Below, one piece after another: positions 1-4,802 of a stretch of 11,147 nt of DNA; position 1 is the first letter of the stretch; every line of letters begins with the position of its first letter. The notes below the pieces were generated by a model, which saw nothing but the letters and a program-made list of their open reading frames with translations, did no database searches and was not told the DNA's origin. Where the stretch lies: positions 1-11,147 of the forward strand of contig JAURHO010000049.1 of the NCBI GenBank assembly GCA_030833265.1, given 5' to 3'. The translations under genes were made by a program, and so were the position numbers. The DNA comes from Crocinitomicaceae bacterium (lineage in GTDB: Bacteria > Bacteroidota > Bacteroidia > Flavobacteriales_D > Crocinitomicaceae).

Positions 1-352
1 CTTTGCCGTGTTTTCTGCGCCAAAATTTTCCGGCAAGCAATACTTGTATAGCGAGTAGGCTCGGCAAGAGCAATAATAAAAGTTGAGGCGAGTAGGGGTC
101 TTGGTATTTGAATACGTAGAAATAGAGCCCAACCTGTATTAAAATAAGCCCTAACAAAGAGATTTTACTCCAGCTCGGATCCGCTTTGCTAAAAAATCCC
201 ATTACGCTGATGGCGCAAATAAATGGGAATAGGAAGAGCTGGGTGCCCCAATTGAGAAAATCCCAGTTGAACAAATTCCAAACACTAAAAAGTGATATTG
301 ACGCTGAAACCAGGGCAATTGCCCCAAAAAACTGCGGGCTCTTTCTTAACAT
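1..352 (-). CDS. Hypothetical multi-pass membrane protein, partial (3' end beyond left edge)
   Basis: An open frame runs leftward from ATG at 352-350 to the window edge without a stop, giving 117 complete codons. I do not recognise the family. Four hydrophobic stretches are visible, at about residues 8-27, 35-54, 64-83 and 89-108, so it is an integral inner-membrane protein. They are separated by short polar turns such as FSKADPSWSK (54-63) and FKYQDPYSP (81-89). A basic tail KFWRRKHGK (109-117) follows the fourth helix just before the edge. The start overlaps the last 7 nt of the upstream ureohydrolase gene (ATGTTAA, where TAA is that gene's stop). This places it as the fourth visible gene of the operon and suggests translational coupling. 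That overlap, plus open coding in a plausible membrane composition, is why I call it real. The stop codon and full length are unknown. Confidence 0.7.
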   Translation of the reverse strand, partial: MLRKSPQFFGAIALVSASISLFSVWNLFNWDFLNWGTQLFLFPFICAISVMGFFSKADPSWSKISLLGLILIQVGLYFYVFKYQDPYSPQLLLLLLPSLLAIQVLLAGKFWRRKHGK

Positions 353-1392
353 AGGTGTTTTCTTCTTGAAAATTCAGTTGCGCACACAAGGTGCCAAAGC
401 GCGCGTGCACCCACATTGGCATCCCAATCGCCAGTTTCGCCAGGTGCTACTTCATTGAGGTCAAAACCAATGATCTGGCGGCCACTTTTAACTACCTCGA
501 AAAGTAAATAAGCCACTTCTTGCAGTTCAAAACCTCCAGCCACCGGTGTGCCTGTATGCGGACATAATTCTGGTTTTAAGCCGTCGATGTCAAAAGAAAT
601 GTAAACCTTTTGCGGCAATGTAGCGATGATTTTTTGGCATTGTTCAGCCCAAGTTTTACCTTGGTATTGTTCGTTTTTAAGTGCCCAATCGTAAAAAGTG
701 GTGATTTTGTCATGAGCAGCGGAAAGTTCAACTTCTCTTTCAGAAACATCGCGGATGCCCACTTGTGTGAGCTGCGAGAGGTTTTTGAGTTGATGAACGG
801 CATTGTGCATGATGCTGGCGTGGGACTGGGTAAAACCTTCATAGGCGTCGCGTAGGTCGGCGTGGGCATCAATTTGTAAAATCCCGTAATCTGAATGGTG
901 TGCGTTTAGCGCTTGTAAAAGACCGAGCGGCGTAGAGTGTTCGCCACCTAAAACACACGGTATTTTACCAGCCTGAAGTAACTGAGTACAGCGCTCAAAT
1001 AAATTATCGCGCAGTGCTTGATGGGCATCATTAATGGCTTCTAAAACGTGTCCAAACTGTTTTTGCGCCAATTCTTCGCCGTGCTCTTCTAAAAAGGAGA
1101 TGTAATCGATGCCTTGTGCACAAAGGTGCTCATTGATGTCAAGCCATTCTTGCGAAACGGGAGACATATAGACTTTGGTGTCATATGCTTTCTCGAGTTC
1201 GGGATGAAAGAAGTCTAGTTGGGTTGAAGCGTCAAGGATGGCTTGGGGCCCTTTACTAGTGCCTTTTCCATAGGAGGCAGTGGCGTCCCAAGGAACCGGT
1301 ACGATGACAAGATCAGCTTCTTGTTCGGTATATGGAAAACCAAAAATATTGCCGTTGGCGATTCCGACTCCGTTAGGATCAAATGTGGACAT
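346..1392 (-). CDS. Ureohydrolase (arginase/agmatinase/formimidoylglutamase family), probable agmatinase
   Basis: This is a 348-residue cytoplasmic binuclear-manganese hydrolase that cleaves a guanidino or formimidoyl group. The metal-binding signature is complete: GGEHS with H152, DAHADLR with D175, H177 and D179, and SFDID with D268 and D270. A DLNEVAPG segment (311-318), typical of agmatinases, follows. The TGTPVAGGFE stretch (280-289) also matches the family. Relative to short agmatinases there is extra sequence between about residues 70 and 115, a feature I associate with the Bacteroidota members. Where many relatives have DGLDP, this one has DGLKP (270-274). Likely reactions are agmatine to putrescine plus urea, or formimidoylglutamate hydrolysis in histidine breakdown. 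No speA or other hut gene lies in the window to decide, so no symbol is given. The start is 1 nt after the murQ stop and the 3' end overlaps the membrane-protein gene by 7 nt. Confidence 0.88.
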   Translation of the reverse strand: MSTFDPNGVGIANGNIFGFPYTEQEADLVIVPVPWDATASYGKGTSKGPQAILDASTQLDFFHPELEKAYDTKVYMSPVSQEWLDINEHLCAQGIDYISFLEEHGEELAQKQFGHVLEAINDAHQALRDNLFERCTQLLQAGKIPCVLGGEHSTPLGLLQALNAHHSDYGILQIDAHADLRDAYEGFTQSHASIMHNAVHQLKNLSQLTQVGIRDVSEREVELSAAHDKITTFYDWALKNEQYQGKTWAEQCQKIIATLPQKVYISFDIDGLKPELCPHTGTPVAGGFELQEVAYLLFEVVKSGRQIIGFDLNEVAPGETGDWDANVGARALWHLVCATEFSRRKHLC

Positions 1393-1393
1393 A

Positions 1394-2203
1394 TTAGTTT
1401 TTTTGATAAGCGTCTACTGCTTTGCGCACAGAGCCGTGTTTGATTAAAAGTTCTTTTGCTATTTGCTGATCCAGACCCAAGGCCTCGGCAACCATTTTTG
1501 CACCGCGTTCAACAAGTTTGTCATTGCTCAATTGCATGTCAACCATTTTGTTGCCCTTGACATGACCAAGTTTGATCATTAAGCTCGTGGAAATCATATT
1601 GAGCACTAATTTTTGCGCCGTACCTGACTTCATGCGCGTGCTGCCCGTTACAAATTCAGGCCCGACAATTGGGGCCATCGCATGCTGAGCAACTGCTGCT
1701 AGCGCAGAGCCCGGATTACACGTGATGCCGGCGGTGAGTAAACCCGCTTGGTTGGCCGCCTCAAGAGCTCCAAGTACATAAGGGGTTGAGCCAGATGCAG
1801 CGATACCAACAATGGTATCAAGAGTTGTGGGTTGATGTTCAAGGATGTCTTTCCAACCTTGTTCGGTGTCATCTTCAGCAAATTCGACTGCTTTTCGGAT
1901 GGCACTATCACCACCTGCGATGAGTCCGATGACACGACCATGTGCCACACCAAAAGTTGGAGGGCACTCACTGGCATCAACAATACCAAGGCGTCCGCTG
2001 GTACCGGCGCCAATATAAAAAAGGCGACCACCTTGTTGCATGCGCTCAAAGCAAGCATCGACAAAGGCACTTATTTGCGGAATCACGAGGGCAACAGCAT
2101 GGGCAACTTGTTGATCCTGCTCATTGATGCCGTTGAGCAATTCAAGTGTGGACATTTGGTCCAGTTGCTCATAGACCGAGCTGGCTTCTGTAATTTTTTC
2201 CAT
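1394..2203 (-). CDS. murQ: N-acetylmuramic acid 6-phosphate etherase
   Basis: This 269-residue cytoplasmic SIS-fold enzyme cleaves the lactyl ether of MurNAc-6-phosphate, giving GlcNAc-6-phosphate and D-lactate during peptidoglycan recycling. The diagnostic block is intact: phosphosugar loop GAGTSGRLG (65-73) followed by DASECPPTFG (76-85). E79 and E110 are 31 residues apart, as are the catalytic pair Glu83 and Glu114 known from E. coli MurQ. A second family block, GSTRMKSGTAQK, lies about residues 187-198, and the C-terminal helical part (HGSVRKAVD) is present. The length is slightly shorter than the roughly 300-residue enterobacterial enzyme, mostly through a shorter N-terminus. Its ATG shares one base with the stop of the upstream phosphoribosyltransferase (TAATG), and the ureohydrolase starts 1 nt after its stop, so it sits mid-operon. 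No AnmK, MurP or muropeptide transporter lies nearby, so the MurNAc-6P source is not shown here. Confidence 0.96.
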   Translation of the reverse strand: MEKITEASSVYEQLDQMSTLELLNGINEQDQQVAHAVALVIPQISAFVDACFERMQQGGRLFYIGAGTSGRLGIVDASECPPTFGVAHGRVIGLIAGGDSAIRKAVEFAEDDTEQGWKDILEHQPTTLDTIVGIAASGSTPYVLGALEAANQAGLLTAGITCNPGSALAAVAQHAMAPIVGPEFVTGSTRMKSGTAQKLVLNMISTSLMIKLGHVKGNKMVDMQLSNDKLVERGAKMVAEALGLDQQIAKELLIKHGSVRKAVDAYQKN

Positions 2204-2697
2204 TAGTATAAAAATACTTGAGAATCTGTGGCAGTAAATTGGACGTCTACGTGGTTTTTGAGTGTGGTAGACAAACTCAATCCGGCGAAGTCGGTTTTGA
2301 TGGGATAACGACGGTGCTGACGATCAATGAGCACCACCGTTTTAATTGTTTTAGTGGCTTGTTCTAAAAACTTCATGAGTGCATATTGCATCGTTTTGCC
2401 GCTATTTATTACATCATCGACCAAAACGATATAGCCATTTTTGAGTGTTTTTTGTTCGATGCTAAAGGTAATTGGGTCATTCCAAGGCTCATCTTTGTTG
2501 AGCTGGATTTCAAAACAATGAATTTTCATATCGCTGTTGGCGCGCAGTGTTTCACTGAGTTTTTGAGCCAATATGAAACCATTACCAGCAATTCCGCCAA
2601 TAAAAACTTCTTGCTGATCAAAGGTTGCCTCTAAGAGTTGGTGCCCAAGGCGAACGATTTTTTGCTGAATTTGCTGGTTATCGAGGATTTGTTGCAT
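2203..2697 (-). CDS. PyrR-like phosphoribosyltransferase family protein
   Basis: This 164-residue cytoplasmic type I phosphoribosyltransferase has a clear PRPP-binding loop, VLVDDVINSGKT (91-102). A later segment, DRQHRRYPIKTDFAGLSL (125-142), resembles the DRGHRELPIRADYVG region of PyrR. An N-terminal FIGGIAGNGF stretch (32-41) corresponds to the substrate-side loop. PyrR proteins are uracil phosphoribosyltransferases and, in Firmicutes, RNA-binding pyr attenuators. I infer only a phosphoribosyltransferase fold; regulatory activity is unproven and the substrate could be another base. A longer frame begins with ATG at 2718, but that would put the promoter box TATCTTTG (2702-2709) inside the gene. 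ATG 2697 is therefore preferred, and the next in-frame Met is more than 50 residues further in. It is the first gene of the operon, and its TAA stop overlaps the murQ ATG by one base. Confidence 0.85.
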   Translation of the reverse strand: MQQILDNQQIQQKIVRLGHQLLEATFDQQEVFIGGIAGNGFILAQKLSETLRANSDMKIHCFEIQLNKDEPWNDPITFSIEQKTLKNGYIVLVDDVINSGKTMQYALMKFLEQATKTIKTVVLIDRQHRRYPIKTDFAGLSLSTTLKNHVDVQFTATDSQVFLY

Positions 2698-2735
2698 GGA
2701 ACAAAGATAAACAATCATAAAAAAGGCCGCTCCAA
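2698..2735 (-). promoter_or_regulatory. Promoter of the phosphoribosyltransferase-murQ operon (predicts leaderless mRNA)
   Basis: On the minus strand the box TATCTTTG (2709-2702) matches the Bacteroidota -7 consensus TAnnTTTG exactly. A TTG (2735-2733) lies 23 nt upstream, at the long end of the allowed -33 spacing. Only four bases (TTCC) separate the box from the ATG at 2697, so transcription would begin at or within a few bases of the start codon. The TTG sits in the loop of the preceding terminator hairpin. Confidence 0.6.
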
Positions 2736-2750
2736 GAGCGGCCTTTTTTT
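2719..2750 (-). terminator. Rho-independent terminator of the beta-propeller gene
   Basis: A perfect 8-bp GC stem, GGCCGCTC (2725-2732) with GAGCGGCC (2736-2743) around a 3-nt loop, is extended by six or more A-T pairs. It has T tracts in both orientations. It lies 17 nt past the stop of the riboswitch-controlled gene at 2767 and separates that gene from the operon downstream. No plus-strand gene ends here, so its working direction is minus. Confidence 0.9.
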
Positions 2751-2766
2751 CGAAAGTGTATAAAAC

Positions 2767-4020
2767 TTATTGTTTGACAATTTTTGTCAAGGATCCATTC
2801 ACATTTAAGAAGTAGATGCCTGGTGCAAAATTGGTCATTGATAACGTAGGTTCTGTACCTTGAAGAATGGTCGTTCCGGCAGCGTCAGTCAAAGCATAAG
2901 AAGTTGTTGACGCTAGGCCACTGATTTGAATTTGATCGGTACATGGGTTTGGATATACCGAAACATTAGACGCAAGTTCGGCAATGCCAACTGAAGCGCG
3001 CAAGTCAAATACGATTGTGCCAGGTGATACACCAGTATTGAATTGGGTGAGCTCGGTATTGTTTGGAGAGAAAATAAAGACTTTACCGGTGGTTGAAAAA
3101 TCGGTGCTTGAGGCATAAAGATTTCCTGAAACAGGATCTTGTGCTAGGTCATAGAAATTTTCGGTGATCCCGTTAACAGGACCTTCATAAGCCATGTTTA
3201 ATAAGCTGTAATCGTGGAGGGTGTTCTCCATGGAAATTTGGTAGACCAGTTTGTCGTCGCGTAAAGCTGAAGTACCACAGCCAGCCACCGCATTTACTAC
3301 GTTTTGTGTATTGACGGTTCCGTTGAGTGCAATTTTAGAAACAGAGGTGCCAGTCCAGTCTTTGTTGTTAACGGTAACCAATTCATTGTTGTACAACAAA
3401 AGGTTGTCTGGGTTTTTGCCTTCGGGGCCGAGGTCGATCTCATTGCCATATTGCAGCGTATTGAGATTCAGTTGTCCGATGAGGCCTTTCTCATTTCCCC
3501 ACTCATAAGCGTTATTGACAGCAATATACGCGATGTCGTTCACGACAACAATGTTTTGAGTGGCCCATTTTGGCCCAACTGTGGTGTCTAATGCCGCAAG
3601 CAATTGCATGGAGTTTTTATCGAAAACTTGTAGGTAAGAATCAAATGTTTGAAGGTATTCGCCGCGGGTTGCAATCAATTTATCTCCGGCAATAGCAAGG
3701 TTTCTTACACCTGTTAATGTGGCACTTGCTACTTCTTGATGCGTATTGAGGTCGTACTTGTAGATTTTAGTATCTGCAGCCACATAATAGAAGTTGCCGT
3801 CAATCACGATATCTGAACTAAAGCGCTGTCCGTCAAGGGTATCAACAACTACATAAGTTTGTGTTGATGGATTGTAGGTGCCGATGGTTGCAGGTTCAAT
3901 AATGGCGTTGGTTTGAAAGTCAAAAAAACCTTCGTTGGCAATGAGTACTTGATGCACGTATTGTTGGGCATACAAGCTGGCACTGGTGAGTGCGGCGAAA
4001 ATAAATAATCCTTTTTTCAT
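2767..4020 (-). CDS. T9SS-exported beta-propeller surface protein, probable BtuG-like B12-binding protein
   Basis: This 417-residue protein has a signal peptide MKKGLFIFAALTSASLYAQ (1-19). Residues 20-345 hold repeated beta-blades of the YncE/DUF5074 type. The opening QVLIANEGFF (24-33), then GTYNPSTQTY and IYKYDLNTHQ, is the pattern seen in surface propellers of Bacteroidota, including the B12-binder BtuG. Residues 351-417 form a T9SS sorting domain (VYPNP at 355-359, PGIYFLNVNG at 400-409, TKIVK end), so the protein is secreted or anchored on the cell surface through the outer membrane. It lacks a lipobox Cys, unlike the Bacteroides BtuG lipoproteins. A frame open to 4080 would add 20 residues that do not look like a signal peptide and lie in the riboswitch leader, so ATG 4020 is chosen. 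A cobalamin riboswitch precedes it and a terminator follows, making it monocistronic. The B12 role is inferred from riboswitch plus fold; the T9SS propeller assignment is firmer. Confidence 0.85.
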   Translation of the reverse strand: MKKGLFIFAALTSASLYAQQYVHQVLIANEGFFDFQTNAIIEPATIGTYNPSTQTYVVVDTLDGQRFSSDIVIDGNFYYVAADTKIYKYDLNTHQEVASATLTGVRNLAIAGDKLIATRGEYLQTFDSYLQVFDKNSMQLLAALDTTVGPKWATQNIVVVNDIAYIAVNNAYEWGNEKGLIGQLNLNTLQYGNEIDLGPEGKNPDNLLLYNNELVTVNNKDWTGTSVSKIALNGTVNTQNVVNAVAGCGTSALRDDKLVYQISMENTLHDYSLLNMAYEGPVNGITENFYDLAQDPVSGNLYASSTDFSTTGKVFIFSPNNTELTQFNTGVSPGTIVFDLRASVGIAELASNVSVYPNPCTDQIQISGLASTTSYALTDAAGTTILQGTEPTLSMTNFAPGIYFLNVNGSLTKIVKQ

Positions 4021-4125
4021 GTTTGTTAAGCATTTAAAATTAAACAATGACATGGAAAAAAGTGGTGCGGCAAGGCCCAAAAAGAGAGCCCGGCGATACC
4101 GACTTTAATCTGAAGTCTTCACGCT
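4021..4125 (-). promoter_or_regulatory. Riboswitch expression platform and 5' leader
   Basis: About 105 nt lie between the aptamer's closing stem and ATG 4020. Reading on the minus strand I see a 5-bp hairpin (GACTT with AAGTC), a small CGG/CCG hairpin with loop TATCG that could be the regulatory loop, and a wobble-rich stem GGGCTC with GGGCCT around a U-rich loop. No classical terminator is evident. Control may be at translation initiation, or through a structure I did not resolve. Confidence 0.45.
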
Positions 4126-4282
4126 GTTCTAAGGCAAGTCTTCTGGCTCGTGTCCGTTTCAATTCGTCTTCCCGATTGCTCAGTGACCTTTTGAATTGCA
4201 TTTTAGACACTTACAGCTGCAGATACAGCTCCGGAATTGCACCGGATTCCTTATTAAGCTTGACAAGCAAACACCTAAGAAC
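4126..4282 (-). ncRNA. Cobalamin (B12) riboswitch aptamer
   Basis: On the minus strand the order of conserved elements is canonical. The closing stem is GTTCTTAGG (4282-4274) paired with CCTTAGAAC (4134-4126), with one T-T mismatch. Then come GGAATCCGGTGCAATTCCGG, an AGCTGT..CTGCAGCTGTAAGT core, a GTCACTG...TCGGGAAGAC arm, and the B12 box AGCCAGAAGACTTGCC (4148-4133), close to the consensus AGYCAGgAGACCTGCC. The element senses intracellular cobalamin and normally represses the downstream gene when B12 is plentiful. It lies in the leader of the beta-propeller gene at 2767-4020. The 5' edge fits a predicted transcription start at about 4282. Confidence 0.93.
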
Positions 4283-4286
4283 GCAA

Positions 4287-4294
4287 CAAAGATA
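4287..4294 (-). promoter_or_regulatory. -7 promoter box of the riboswitch transcript
   Basis: TATCTTTG reads on the minus strand and matches TAnnTTTG exactly. It is followed after TTGC by the first base of the riboswitch closing stem, so the RNA would start with the aptamer. No good -33 TTG is visible at the expected distance. Confidence 0.6.
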
Positions 4295-4350
4295 ATCAAA
4301 ATAGAAGTCTGTGTCTAATAAAGAACGGAAAGTCTAATATGTTGCGGTTT

Positions 4351-4382
4351 TTTGTTCAATTCAAAAAGAGTTCCTATCTTTG
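4351..4382 (+). promoter_or_regulatory. Promoter of rpsO-pnp
   Basis: TTTG (4351-4354) and TATCTTTG (4375-4382) are separated by 20 nt, a full match to the Bacteroidota -33/-7 promoter. The predicted start near 4388 gives a leader of about 50 nt before rpsO. It is divergent from the riboswitch promoter, whose box is 80 nt to the left. Confidence 0.8.
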
Positions 4383-4391
4383 CACCCGTAT

Positions 4392-4406
4392 TGATCAAGG
4401 TGATCA
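4392..4406 (+). promoter_or_regulatory. Small hairpin in the rpsO leader
   Basis: TGATCA (4392-4397) and TGATCA (4401-4406) can pair as a 6-bp stem with loop AGG at the very 5' end of the predicted rpsO mRNA. S15 represses its own translation by binding leader RNA in several bacteria. This hairpin is a candidate regulatory or stabilising element, but nothing in the sequence proves S15 binding. Confidence 0.3.
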
Positions 4407-4439
4407 GTCTACATAATAATCATTTACACAAATATTAGC

Positions 4440-4709
4440 ATGTATTTAGATTCAGCAAAGAAGAAAGAAATCTTCGCAAAACACGGCGGTTCTGAAACCA
4501 ACACTGGTTCAACAGAAGGCCAAATCGCATTGTTTACATTCCGCATCAGTCACTTGACTGAGCACCTTAAGAAGAATCGCAAAGACTACGGTACACAGCG
4601 CGCACTTCAACTTTTGGTTGGTAAGCGTCGTAGCCTCTTAGATTACCTTAAGGCAAACGATATCGAGAAATACCGTGCATTGATTAAAGAATTAGGGCTT
4701 CGTCGCTAA
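4440..4709 (+). CDS. rpsO: 30S ribosomal protein S15
   Basis: This 89-residue protein has the standard S15 length and helical architecture. Family blocks are complete: GSTEGQIALFTFRISHLTEHL (about 23-43), the KDYGTQRALQLLVGKRRSLLDYL stretch (48-70), and the IEKYRALIKELGLRR end. S15 binds the central domain of 16S rRNA early in small-subunit assembly. The start ATG at 4440 has no Shine-Dalgarno; the upstream region is A/T-rich, as usual in this phylum. It is followed by a hairpin and then pnp, the rpsO-pnp order conserved across many bacteria. Confidence 0.98.
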   Translation: MYLDSAKKKEIFAKHGGSETNTGSTEGQIALFTFRISHLTEHLKKNRKDYGTQRALQLLVGKRRSLLDYLKANDIEKYRALIKELGLRR

Positions 4710-4740
4710 TCTTTTTATCAAGCATAGCAAATTTATTGGG

Positions 4741-4779
4741 AGAGGGGGCTTCGATTACATCGAAAGCCCCCTCTTTGTT
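4741..4779 (+). terminator. Hairpin terminator or attenuator between rpsO and pnp
   Basis: AGAGGGGGCTTCGAT (4741-4755) pairs with ATCGAAAGCCCCCTCT (4759-4774) with one bulged base, followed by TTGTTT. The stem is strong but the T tract is interrupted by a G, so some readthrough into pnp is likely. No separate promoter for pnp is visible in the remaining 24 nt, which argues for partial termination or a processing site. Confidence 0.8.
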
Positions 4780-4802
4780 TAAAAGTTAGTAAATAAAAAA
4801 AG

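Noticed and set aside
186..458. 90-codon plus-strand frame at the left end
   Set aside because: It is antisense to the membrane-protein and ureohydrolase genes, which have clear family or topology signals and overlapping operon junctions.
1832..2206. 124-codon plus-strand frame across murQ
   Set aside because: It is a shadow of murQ, whose minus-strand frame contains all the family motifs.
3386..3400. Perfect palindrome TTGTTGTACAACAA inside the beta-propeller gene
   Set aside because: It is explained by the codons for LLYNNEL in a conserved-looking blade; there is no flanking spacer, partner copy or promoter context to suggest an operator.
4021..4080. Twenty-residue N-terminal extension of the beta-propeller protein from ATG 4080
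   Set aside because: It places non-signal sequence ahead of a clear MKK signal peptide and lies in the riboswitch leader; the start at 4020 is far more likely.
4047..4295. 82-codon plus-strand frame across the B12 riboswitch
   Set aside because: It is antisense to a structured RNA with conserved bases on the minus strand, and its product has no recognisable features.
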